The notes below the pieces were generated by a model that saw only the letters and a program-made list of their open reading frames with translations, had not been told where the DNA came from and searched no databases. A program made the translations under genes and the position numbers. Positions 12,194-23,012 of a stretch of DNA of 64,000 bases are shown here, in pieces. Source of the DNA: Candolleomyces eurysporus. Taxonomy: Eukaryota > Basidiomycota > Agaricomycetes > Agaricales > Psathyrellaceae. The DNA lies in contig JANBPK010001051.1 in the NCBI GenBank assembly GCA_027579435.1, positions 42,226 to 106,225 on the forward strand. Reading direction: 5' to 3'. Every line of letters begins with the position of its first letter. The first letter of the stretch is position 1.

Positions 12194-13333
12194 ATGCCCA
12201 GGAAAATGGAAAATATTCGCAAGCCAAATGATGTGTTCGTTTACAAAGACCCGGCTCGAAGTGATGACATTCTCATTCCGTACGTCTTCCTCTTTTCTCG
12301 AAGATATAGACTGATCGTACAGGATCTCAGTGTTATGGGTCCTACAGGGGTTGGAAAGAGCTCTGTACGCAGCCATACCCCCTTTGTCTGAACCCCCAGC
12401 TAACCTGCCCTCGTCGTTTTGTAGTTCATCAACAACATTTTCGAGAAACTAGGATCGTCTCAGCCCGCTAAAACGAGTGATGGATTTACATCGTGCACGA
12501 CCACAGTGGGAGACTACCGAATCGAAGTCCCATCTGACGTCGCAAATCGCTTCCCCTCCGCGAAAGGAAGGCATCTCGTCCTCGTAGACACGCCAGGATT
12601 TGACAATGTATCTGTTTCTGATACGGAAATTCTTCGTCGACTGGCGGTCTGGCTGGCATCGGCGTGAGTTTGTGTCTACCAGTCAGCCGGCATCAACTCA
12701 ATTTTCTAACACGTTGATAAAATAGCTACAACGCCGACATGAAAGTGGGCGGGCTGGTTTACATGTACCCAATTTACCCCGGCCGTATCACCAGAGACGA
12801 TATTTCGAACATCAAAGTATTTCGGAAGATTTGCGGAGAAGGAGGGCTATCTAAGGTCATCTTGGCTACAACACGATGGAATACGTGTCCGGAACAAATT
12901 GGAGAGAGTCGAGAGAAGGAAGTTTGGGATAGCTTTTGGAATGGCTGTTCAGACGCCCGGCCCCAGGAGAAGTGGATGGCGCGCCTCAACCACTCCCTTG
13001 ACTCCGCTTGGGAGATCATCGAAAATATCCTAGAGAGGACGGAAGGCAGTGGTGTTGTCCTTGCTCTTCAGAAGCAACTCGTTGACAAAGGGAAAAGCTT
13101 GCCGCAGACGGATGCCGCTAAAGAGCTGAGGGCGAAGATATTGCATCTGCTCGAAGATTCTGGCGCTGACAATAGCCAGGCTCGGAAGAAGCGCTTGGAG
13201 GAGCTTGCACAGCAAGCCAAGGAGCTGAAAATTCCTTTATCCAAGCGAATTCAAGGGTATATCGGTATTGTGAGTGTTATGTTATCTTCTCGAGACTGCT
13301 CTCCAGGCTCAGTGACTTTTCCAGTATGGATGA
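12194..13333 (+). CDS. GTPase B2
   Basis: Paralogue of B1 and B3, 303 aa. Exons 12194-12279, 12331-12364 (34 nt, P-loop GPTGVGKSS), 12425-12663, 12726-13269 and 13325-13333. It starts MPRKMENIRKPNDVF and reaches the P-loop through DDILIPVMG. The G2 region is SDGFTSCTTT, G3 is VDTPGFDN, and a block VYMYPIYPGRIT is followed by G4 LATTRWN. The C-terminal half is charged and helical and ends KRIQGYIGIYG. The last exon codes only Tyr-Gly and the stop; the same arrangement is seen in B3, supporting the model. Confidence 0.85.
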
Positions 13334-13848
13334 GACGGCGTCCTCAGGAACGTCCACTGCGTCCTGCATGTGTTGCGTTTTGGTTCTAGATTTATGTAAC
13401 CTAGCTCGTTAGGCGTTTCTTCCTTTACGCCTATCATACATTTTCTGATCACTCCACGTCCCAACTTCAAGCGCCATGGTCCGACCCGAGATTGAAGTAT
13501 GTCAGTACCTACCACGCCTTCACCTCGTTCACCATGTTGTGACCACGAGAGTGCCAAATCTTCGGGTTTGAGCAAGCTTTGCGTCGTATCAAGAGGCAGT
13601 GGCAGAGTAGTGTGGACTACACGAGGAAGTGATCGATTGGCGATGATATATGGATTAGCTACGCAATAATATTCCGTTCAGAAATTCGTTTCACGGAATC
13701 CACGTCTTCCTTGCGGCGTCCATGAGTGAGTCTGTGTATCGAGCTCGACGCGTCGCTGACTGATATTAAGGCCACTCGCTAAACAATGAAGCCCTCATAG
13801 CCTAACCTAGAACCTTCTCAACTCTCCCGCAGGCTACCGTTCGGATCG
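13334..13848. other. Intergenic between B2 and C2
   Basis: About 515 nt. Carries the 'ggcgtccatgagtgagtctgtgt' type segment also found upstream of C1 and C3. No gene seen. Confidence 0.4.
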
Positions 13849-14785
13849 ATGCCTCGAAATCAGTGTAAAGCTGCAGCGAGAAATGCACGCCCGGACGACG
13901 TTTTTATACCGTTAGTCATATCCTAGCTTACGAATGATCTGGTTGAGTAATTTCGTTTTTTACCCATAGGATCCTAGGACCATCTGGGCATGGAAAGAGT
14001 ACCGTATGTATTGTCAACCTTGTTACGATAATTGAGGTCGCTCACTGAGGGACCTGAAACGTTCAGTTTGTTCTCAATCTTCTGAACTCCTGTCCTGGTC
14101 CGGGCACGACGAGACAGTCAAGACCTCAAATCCATGACGGTCTGAGCGCTGCCACCAAGAGGTGCCAGATTTACTTTGTCGATATTCCAGACTCACGTGG
14201 ATCACTCAAAGCCCATCTCCCGAGAGGACGTCTCGTTTTGTTGGACACTCCTGGCCTCGATACAAGTGAACTAACAAGCGAGGAGATTATGAAAGACGTG
14301 AGATCGGCCCTTAAATGCCTGTAAGGACACTTTACAAGTAGTAGTAAAAATATGTGGAAACTCACAGAAACCTCAGCGTCAAGAAGAACTTGGCTCTCGC
14401 CGGCGCTGTTTACGCATACCCAATCTGCAATGATCGCCATACGATGACCGAGGAGGAGAACCAGTCCAAACTCGTACGCTTTTTTGGTGCGAGTGCTCGT
14501 ACAAACGTGGTTTTAGCAACGACCAGATGGGACTATCCAATGGACGACAATGATAGAATCGGACGTCAACAAGCACTCTCGAACGATTGGGAGGCAATGT
14601 GCCGTCTGGAGGATTCAGAAGACTCAGCGTGGGAGCTTGTTGGAACACTTCTGAGACGGTATTCCTCAAGACAAGTACCTCAGCTGCAAGAGCTAAGGCG
14701 CGCAAGGGATCTTGCCCCGAGCAGAAGTGGATTACTAGGAGCGCTTATTCCTTGGTTTAGAACCCTTTTCGGCAGGGATTTGTAG
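13849..14785 (+). CDS. GTPase C2
   Basis: Paralogue of C1 and C3, 255 aa. Exons 13849-13910, 13970-14003 (34 nt, GPSGHGKST), 14067-14320 and 14368-14785. It begins MPRNQCKAAARNARPDDVFIP. G3 is LDTPGLD. The block GAVYAYPICNDRHTMTEEEN is followed by G4 LATTRWD. The tail ends LGALIPWFRTLFGRDL, a short amphipathic segment rich in aromatic residues; C3 shares it almost exactly. GTP binding is supported; the cellular role is unknown. Confidence 0.85.
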
Positions 14786-15059
14786 TATGCAACTTCTCAC
14801 GTCTATATGAACAATATGCGATATGCAATTCAAAGCCTCGAAAAGCTACGAGAAACGAAAACAAATCTAGTAGGAGAACTCACGCAGATCGTCTACTAGT
14901 GCACTGTATGGAAGATTGGTGGCATGAGCCTATTATAATATGGTGTTGTGGTTTGTTGAGAAGTCGAAGCTGGCAGCGGTAAAGTGGGAGTAATCTAAGC
15001 TTTTAAAGACACACAGAGAAGAAAGAGTATCCATCGTTTTTCTCGGAAGTCGAAACTCT
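14786..15059. other. Intergenic before the exonuclease pseudogene
   Basis: No supported gene; presumably the C2 3' UTR and the edge of the duplicated exonuclease segment. Confidence 0.35.
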
Positions 15060-17208
15060 GAAATGAGTTGGAAATTAGCCTTCTTTTTCAGGCGGTTGCA
15101 CGTGCCGAGAATTGATGGAGCAGAGACCAGCTTTGGCTTTGCACCTCTTCTACGACGACATTGGAATGCAACCAAGAGTTCAGTCTCTGGAGATGCTGCC
15201 GCTGCCATGCAACGTCCCGGGATGTCAGATTCCAGTTTATACGCTCTTCCACCGTATCCTTACTCTTGCAAGCCTCTGCAACCTCAATTTTCGTACTTGA
15301 ATCATGAAATTACGAAGTGGAATAACGCTAGGGTAGAGGTAAGTTTCTCTCTAAAGTTGAATTCATTAGCCTATTCTATTGCAGGAAATGAGATCTTGTT
15401 CTGCGCCTGATCGCCGATGCACTAAATCCCAACCGAATTCGCCTCGAAACAAGTGACTACTTTCGCCAAACCGCCTTCTAAGCTCTTCTTAGAATAGCCC
15501 TTCGGTCTAACGAGTGTCGTATAAGTGCTGTCACGCTTGAAGCTTGAAGAACCAACTTCCTATCTCCCACTCATTCCAACGTTACCTCGAACCCAATCTT
15601 GTCGTTCTCAAAATCTCCTCGTTCTCCTTCGACGACCAGGCCGGCAGCTGCTATAACCTCTATTGCGACTATGTTCAGCCATGCGTGTTCCACTTGCACT
15701 CCTGGAGACAAGAATCGCATCCATGGCGTATTGAGCGCGTTTTTCAGCTGGCCTGTGTCGGCTGATGAGACAAAGAGGATGAACCAGAGGCTTCAGCGTG
15801 CGTTAGTCGTCCACTTCTTGGTTTGGCTGATTGGCATTAACTCATTCATCGTAGTGGACAAGTCGAAAGACGATCGTCCGCAGTATCTGTTGATGCTGGA
15901 ATAGATGATCGGGAATAAATAGCCAGTTCCTCTGAATATGGCAGATGTGTCCCAGAAGTCGGAGAGCTGGGTTGACACGCCGCAGCCGTTGAACGAACCT
16001 CCCGTCGGTGCGTCTGAGGTGAAGAGAAATATAGAAGCTGTGAGATGGTGAGCTACTTTCTTGCGTTGCTTTGGCTGATACCCGATTTGTTTTTCCTTCA
16101 GTGCATCACGGAAAACGGCAAAGAACTGACTCGTGTCTGCATTATTGATTTTCATACAAATCATGTAACTTATGAACAGCTGCTTAAGCCCGCGAAGCTC
16201 ACCGTGGGCTACCCCACTCAGCGAGTACCCGGGCAAGCACGCAATGCTTACTAGACCCTTTGGCAAGCTCTCCGGGATCAGGGAGTACTCGAGTAAGACC
16301 GAGCCTCCGTGACCACCACTCTCGCATAAATTCAAGCCAGAGTCCTCTCCCTACTCTCCCCAGCTTCATTCGTCCCCGCTCCAAAACCGTTTTCTATGAA
16401 ACCCAACGCTCGTCTTCCTCACCCCCCTCCCTCTAACGCCCATCCTCATAGGCCACTCCCTAGAATCCGACCTCAGAGCCTAAGCCCAGCCAACCCTACT
16501 GCATTGATACCGCATTCATGTACCAACCCCGCGGCAGACCTCCCAAACCTGACCTCGCGTAGCTCGTCGGGAGGTGGGGAAGGAAATCCAGACGTAGGGT
16601 GAAGGGACACGATCCCGAAGAAGAGGCACGCAGGCGCTTAGATTTATTGAGGAAGAAGTTGGAAGAAGGTCTGGAATTTGGAGTGTTCAAGACTAATCAG
16701 GGGTGGGCGATGGTGGGGAGTACGGTTGTGAATTATGGTAATCCGGCGCAGATATATGGGAAGAAGGCTGCGACCACGTTCCCGTATGAGACGGGGAGGA
16801 GGTTGTGCAGGGGTTGCTTGGAGTTGTGCCGTCGCCTGATTTTGGGTTTGTGAGGTCGGTGGGATTGGCGGATACCTTCGGGTGGCCTGCGCCCCGCAAG
16901 ATCCCTACGCGCCTCCCTTAACCACCGCGCGAAAACCTCCAACCTCCCTACAACACCCACCTCTCGAAAATACACGCATCCGTTTCCTCGAATCGCTTTT
17001 GTCTAACTCAAAGTCGTCTTGATCGTCGAAGGGTGACTCCGCTTAATTCGGGGAAAGCGCGATTTGGCAATAACATGGCAGGGAAGAGCCGGGAGAAGAT
17101 CGCGGAGGGCGACACTAGGGTGAGGTGGACGGCTGCGGATAGGAGAGACTTGGATGAGATGATTGAGTTAGCTAGGAGCAGGTTGGTATTTTCGGGTGTG
17201 GAGATGTG
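15060..17208 (+). pseudogene. Decayed copy of the REX1-like exonuclease
   Basis: Aligns along its length with the exonuclease at 1-2053, including intron positions. [20 protein letters not shown] and GHDPEEEARRRLDLLRKKLEEG are plainly the same protein. It is dead: a CAG codon has become TAG at 15902-15904, the segment encoding the catalytic VDCEM is shortened so the Asp is lost (about 16033-16049), and several frame shifts break the C-terminal half. The part from 15060 to about 15310 corresponds to sequence left of the window in the intact gene. It lies immediately before cassette 3, just as the intact gene precedes cassette 1, so it was duplicated together with an A-B-C block. Confidence 0.85.
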
Positions 17209-17797
17209 ATAATCAAGGCGGTATCACTTTACTATTGGGTCGTTCCTTTCGTTCTGATTTCTCAGAGTGCCGGCTTGAGGCTGACTGTATTGTTCAGGTT
17301 CTGTGTATAGTTGCTGTTGACTTAATGACTTCTCTGGCTCTGTGGGCTCAACAAGACGATCGATTCATATTCCTTACACCCCGACTCGCCAAGTTTACAG
17401 ACTCTATACGCGCAAGGTGACGAAGTCGTTTGGCCATAATCCTAGATGCAATCGCCTAACCTAAATTTCAAGTAAAACTGTACAATTGACGTACGTGGTA
17501 TCTTGTTCAGAGTGTCATTGAAGGTCAGTTGGGTACAGACATCGATCGAACTGACTCCTACTGAAAGTACTCCTGCTTCAGTAGGATGCACTGTACTGGC
17601 TACGTCATGACGTGACGGGATCTTGAAGTTCGGACTTTGAACAAAATCAATTCAGGAACGCAGCATGTCATTGTCTCATGTTTGTTATCGCCACCCTTTC
17701 CAATGCGATTCCATCCACCCAGCGCCTAACCACCTTTATCTCTGGAGTCGTCGTCATTGACCGCCACCTTTGACCTCTCTAGACCGCCGACGCCAAG
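17209..17797. other. Intergenic before A3
   Basis: About 590 nt. The part near 17667-17700 matches the regions upstream of A1 and A2 (a 'tgtttgttatcg' context). No gene seen. Confidence 0.4.
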
Positions 17798-19568
17798 ATG
17801 CAGAGGCAAACTGCAACAGACCTCGATTCGGAACGGAGGAATCATGATGTAGAAAACGTGGCAACGGGGGACGATGTTGCCATTCTGTATGTCGTATGTG
17901 ATTTCTGGTGCTGCCAAACTGTCTTTGACGTACTCTATAGCATTGTAGGTCCCACTGGCGTCGGTAAAAGCACTGTTCGTCCAATCCTGTCCTTGCGAAT
18001 GCGCTCAGTTGCTCACAAGGTCTCCTCCCAGTTCATCAGAAATATCTTCCAAGCGCCAGGCTCTTTTCCGGATCCTAACGTCAGCGATGGATTCCGGCCT
18101 TGCGTCGACCGCTTGGTGCAATACAGAGTTCGAGTATCCAGCGTAACTGATCGACATGTCGTATTGGTGGATACCCCCAGTTTCGACCGCGGCTCTGTGG
18201 CAGACGCCTTCGAGAATCTTCGTCAAATTTCAGTTTGGCTTGCATCGCTGTAAGTTAGTTTCCACACTCTTCTGGTTCCAAAATGAAATGAGATTGTTTT
18301 CAGTCACGCCGCTGGCTTCAGAGTCGGCGGAATCGTATTCATGTATCCCATCTACCCTAACAAGATCACAAGGACTGACATTGCAAGTTTCCGCGTATTT
18401 CGCGAGCTTTGTGGCACCCGCTACTTTCTAAGGATAATTGGCGTGACGACTAAATGGGACAGCTGTCCACCGAATCTTGGGCAAGGACGAGAGCAAGGGA
18501 TATGGAAAGAGTTCTGGAAAGATGTCAGCTTCCGAAACGAAACAATCGCAGTATACCGCCTCCACGACACCATCGAATCTGCCTTGTCCTTTTTGAGAAG
18601 CATTGTTCGGCAATGCGAACTCGTGGGGATAGATTTTCCCCCTCTCACCATTCAGAGGGAGATCGTGGCGGAAGGCAAAACCTTTGAGAACACGGCTGCT
18701 GCCAAGTTGCTCAGATCGATGCTCATCAACGAGGAAAAGGATCGCCGACTATCCTCGAATTCGTTTTCGCGCATCGTGTTGAGGTTTCGTCGGGTGAGTT
18801 TCCCTGAACTGTTTCTCCATGCTTAACTGATTCCATTGGAAGGCAACCGTATCAATTCTCAGTGTAACGGAACCTGATCCTTCGACAAGGCCTCCCTTCG
18901 AACCTGACCCAGGCGACCATCAGCGACGTTGTCCCCGCTGCAGGTTTCCAATTGAAGAGTTGCCAGCATCCGATCTCAGGTCGTCTCGGGCCTCGAGCTA
19001 CTACACCGCCCTCATGACTCCAGCGAAAGACTCACCAGTTTCCGATTGGAGTTTTTCTCCGGTTTCTAGCTACCTTCCCCCTTTCAACGACAGCAATCCA
19101 ACGACTCTCACCACGCCAATTCCGTACGAAGGCCCGGACTTGCCCGAGATTGTGCGGGTTGATTCCAGGTCCTCTTCGTCGGTCTCTTCATCATCTAGTA
19201 CACTTCCTCCACGCAGACCCCCTAGCAGTGCTTCTTCCTTGGTGACCTTAGACGGGGCATCCCCAAGTCCCCCACCCTCGGTTCAATCCGACGCAGAGTA
19301 CGGGGATCACGAACACCATCAGCATTTTATGCCAAATGCAAATCATCTTTCAGTTGGCGAAATGTATGTTCAGGGAAATCAAATCCAGGTCCAGGATCAT
19401 GGCACCCTCAATATCACCAACAATATCACCAACGTCACCAACAACATTACCAACAATTATATCACCAACAACCATAATAATATCACCAACAACCATAATA
19501 CCACCAATATCCACTATTGCTTATGCCAAGGACGATCCTGCGGGCCCCAACGTCAGTTCACTGTTTGA
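17798..19568 (+). CDS. GTPase A3 (Asn-rich tail)
   Basis: Paralogue of A1 and A2, 518 aa. Exons 17798-17886, 17941-17974 (34 nt, GPTGVGKST), 18032-18249, 18304-18793 and 18843-19568. G3 is VDTPSFD and G4 is VTTKWD after IVFMYPIYPNK. The G2 position reads RPCVDRL, so the switch-I Thr of A1 is Val here. With the G3 Ser this suggests weak or absent GTP hydrolysis (inference). The disordered tail has a Cys pair (CPRC), Ser/Pro-rich stretches and finally a tandem Asn-rich repeat based on ITNN, at 19410-19510. It ends in a Cys-rich NIHYCLCQGRSC. The Asn repeat is prion-like in composition and has expanded only in this copy. Confidence 0.85.
19410..19512 (+). repeat. Coding Asn-rich repeat (ITNN) in A3
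   Basis: Imperfect tandem repeats of about 9-12 nt (variants of 'aatatcaccaac') encode ITNN, VTNN and HNNITNN units. They lie in the last exon of A3 and are absent from A1 and A2. Confidence 0.85.
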
Positions 19569-20009
19569 CAACCCTCAGATAGACTGTACGACCTTTGTAT
19601 ATCGTGCGTTCATAGCGACTTGCTGCCTATTCAAATGACTCCGGCGTCCCAACCTATCCCCGGTCCTGACAATGACATGCGTACTCACTCAATGGGTCCA
19701 GTCACGATCAACCGCTCTCCAATACTATGTATACACATGGAACCAGCATGGACACTTGCCCAGAACCCTCCATTCGGCACGAAGCTTCCCTTGCACTTAC
19801 GGCCCTGTACCCACGTTCTCCGACCGGTCCTGCGTTTTGGAAACCAATGCACCCCAAAGTAACCATTAATAGTTTCGTTCGCACATCTTGAAACGTTACA
19901 GTCATTCGTAGTTACTTGAAACACTCATAAAGGGTGTTGTCGCAGCGCAGGGTGTTCCTCCAATTATATACCAAACGCTCTTTCCATCGCTCCCATCCAA
20001 TACTGCGAC
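19569..20009. other. Intergenic between A3 and B3
   Basis: About 440 nt. No supported gene; the end shares a 'ccaattatatacc' segment with the region before B2. Confidence 0.4.
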
Positions 20010-21158
20010 ATGCCCAGGAAAAATATTCGAAAGCTCAGAAATCCCAATGACGCCGTCGTTCAGCAAGCTCGAAGCGATGACATCCTCATTCCGTGAGTCC
20101 GTTCCTTTCTCTCGCTCGTACACTCTGATTTTAGAAAATTTTATAGCGTGATGGGCCCGACAGGAGTTGGAAAGAGCACGGTATGCATTGTTAGTCGCTC
20201 TGCTCGTACTCCAAGCTGACTTGCCCCCTCATCACCACGACACCAGTTCATCAATAACATTTTCAGCAAAACCGGATCGTCGCAGTGTGCCCCATCGAGT
20301 GATGGATTCGCATCGTGTACAACCACAATGGCAGACTACCGCATTCAAGTCCCAGACAGCGTCGCAGCCCGCTTTCCCTCCACGAGAGGAAGGTGTCTCG
20401 TGCTGGTCGATACCCCGGGATTTGACAACGTAACCGTTTCTGATACGGAGATACTACGTCGTCTGGCCGTCTGGCTAGCGTCAGCGTGAGTTTTCGTTCT
20501 CCTCTATCAGGCGGCCATTATTCCTAGAGTGTTGACACCCTGATGAATCAGGTACGACGCCAACATGAAAGTAGGCGGTGTCGTTTACATGTATCCGATT
20601 TACCCTGGTCGGATCACCAGAAACGATGTATCGAACATCAAAGTGTTTCAGAAGATCTGCGGAAAGGGAGGGTTGTCCAAGGTAATCCTGGCCACAACGC
20701 GATGGGACTCGTGCCCACAAGAGAGTGGACCGAACAGAGAGAAGGAGGTTCGGGATAACTTTTGGAACACTTATCCAGACGCTCCGTCTCAGGCGGAGTC
20801 AATGACCCGCCTCGAGAATTCGCCTGAATCCGCTTGGAAGACCGTCGAAACCATTCTAGAGAGAATGGAAGACAGTGGTATCGTCCTCGCTCTTCAGGAG
20901 CAACTCGTCGACACAGGGAAGAGTTTGCCACAAACAGATGCCGCTAAAGAGCTTCGGACGAAAATACTGCACATGCTCCGCGATCTAAACACCGATGGAA
21001 GCCAGGCGCGGAAGAAACGCTTGGAGGACCTCGAGAGGGAAGCCAAGGATCTGAAAGTCCCGTTATCCAAGAAAATCCAGGGCCTTTTCGGTATTGTGAG
21101 TGCTATCCCATTTCTCGAAATTGCTCTCCAGGCTTAGTTCTTTTTCCAGTACGGGTGA
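20010..21158 (+). CDS. GTPase B3
   Basis: Paralogue of B1 and B2, 302 aa. Exons 20010-20092, 20147-20180 (34 nt, GPTGVGKST), 20247-20485, 20552-21095 and 21150-21158. It begins MPRKNIRKLRNPNDAVV. The G2 region is SDGFASCTTT, G3 is VDTPGFDN, and a block VVYMYPIYPGRIT is followed by G4 LATTRWD. Exon lengths 3, 4 and 5 (239, 544 and 9 nt) equal those of B2 exactly, so the two are recent duplicates under frame constraint. It ends GLFGIYG. Confidence 0.85.
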
Positions 21159-21680
21159 GACGGTGCGCTCCGATTAGAAATATAGGGTACTTGCTATGCG
21201 TTGCTTCTATTTACTCCTATTATATACATTCCGATCGTTTACTATTCGTGTGCCATGGTCCGACCAGAATTGAAGCATGGACTCCTCGTGGGGGAGGCGT
21301 GCCACACAGGCTACGTATGTCAAGAGCTCCTGCCCTCCTCCTCGTTCCATCCTGTAACCATGAGTAGGCTTGAGTAAGGCGATCGAGCAGCAGTGTTTGC
21401 GTCATACGAGGTGGCATGAGGCAAAACAAGTGTGGTCTACACGCGGAAACAACGAGTTGGCGGGAATACACATATATCTATAGGATCAGCTGCGCGATTC
21501 GATCTCCCCTCTAAAAGAGTGTGTTTCATGCGTCTTGTGGTCTCCATGAGTTTAGTTTGTGTGATGAGCTCGAAGTGCCACCCGACATTATTAAGCTACT
21601 CGCCCAACATTGGAGATCTGTCGTAACCTGCTTGGAACCTTCTCATCTCCTAGAGGGTTACTCTTCGACCCTTCGGATCG
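21159..21680. other. Intergenic between B3 and C3
   Basis: About 520 nt carrying the conserved C-gene upstream segment ('gtctccatgagttt', near 21540). No gene seen. Confidence 0.4.
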
Positions 21681-22610
21681 ATGCCTCGGAATAACTGTGA
21701 AGCTGCAGCGAGGAGGGCAAATCAGGAAGATGTATTTATACTGTAAGGCATCTCCTATCTGTACTAATGATTGCCTATGGATTTCGTTTTTATCCATAGC
21801 ATCCTGGGGCCAGCTGGACATGGGAAGAGTACCGTATGTCGTTGACCTCGTTACGATAATTCAAGTCGATGTTCCTAACTGAGGTTCCGAACTTATGACC
21901 GCCTAGTTCGTTCTCAACATTCTTAATGCTTGTCCTAATGCGGATCCAAGACAACCAAGACCTAGTACCGGTGACGGTTTGACCGCTTGCACCACCAGGT
22001 GCCAGATTTACTTTGCCAATATTCCAACCACACGTGGATCAGTGCGAGGGCTCCTCCCAACAAGACGTCTCATTTTGGTGGACACCCCAGGTCTCGATGC
22101 GAGCGATCTAAACGGCGAAAAGGTTATGAAAGATGTCAGGTCGTCCCTCAGATGCCTGTAAGTCGTTTTTGTGCAGTCCCTCAAAATTGCGGGGAAGCTC
22201 ACCCAGATGCCAGCACCAAAAGGCGAGTGTCAATTGCGGGCGCTATCTACGTGTATCCAATCTGCAACCGTCACACAATGACCGAGGAGGAGAACCAATT
22301 TAAGATCGAGTGTCTGTTTGGGGAGAATGCTCTCATGAATGTGGTGCTGGCAACGACGAGATGGAACTATATAATGCACGCCAATGAGAAACGGCGACGT
22401 CAGCGGGAGCTCTCGCAGAAATGGGGGGTCGTACATCCTCTATATAATGAAGAAGACTCAGCATGGGATCTTGTCGAGACACTTCTGCGACGATATGCCT
22501 CTGGGCAAGTACCTCAGTTACAAGAGATAATTTACAAGGAGGGAAGAAACCGGAATAGGCTAGGAGAACTCATTCCTTGGTTTAGGCGCCTTTTTGGGAT
22601 AGACCTGTAG
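21681..22610 (+). CDS. GTPase C3
   Basis: Paralogue of C1 and C2, 247 aa. Exons 21681-21742, 21800-21833 (34 nt, GPAGHGKST), 21907-22157 and 22214-22610. It begins MPRNNCEAAARRANQEDVF. The G2 region is GDGLTACTTRC, G3 is VDTPGLD, the block GAIYVYPICNRHTMTEEEN follows, and G4 is LATTRWN. It ends LIPWFRRLFGIDL. The exon-4 acceptor (ccag at 22213) is the one that keeps frame with C2. Last gene of the third cassette. Confidence 0.85.
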
Positions 22611-23012
22611 TATCAGTAGCTTATTTAATACTAAATAATAGTATGAGCGATCTGCAATTCTCAAGCATAGGGAGAGTCAAACCCGATACGGGCTCTGAAC
22701 GAATGCACATTCGGTTCTACCTGTTTGCGAATATTGCCATGCTGTTTCGCGATGGGCCAAATAAGTCTGCCGTGTCTCTTCTAGAGTCTCCTCGGCCCAA
22801 GAGTAAAGTTGAACCCCTTGCTCTTGCTCAAGAGAAGGTATTATCAGCCTCCTCGTGGGTTCTGCCTTTCTGGCGCTTGACCATTTGGCGCCCTTCGGAG
22901 TATGAAATCGGACCGCAGAGGCCCGCTCCCATCAACATGTTTTTCGACGAGTGCCGCTTTGAACAAGCTTCCAACCAAAATACGGTTTCTCTGGTGAGAG
23001 ACAGCAAAAAAA
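22611..23012. other. Intergenic between C3 and LYAR
   Basis: About 400 nt. An open frame from 22643 runs through this region but shows no known features and would overlap the LYAR start, so it is not called. Confidence 0.4.
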
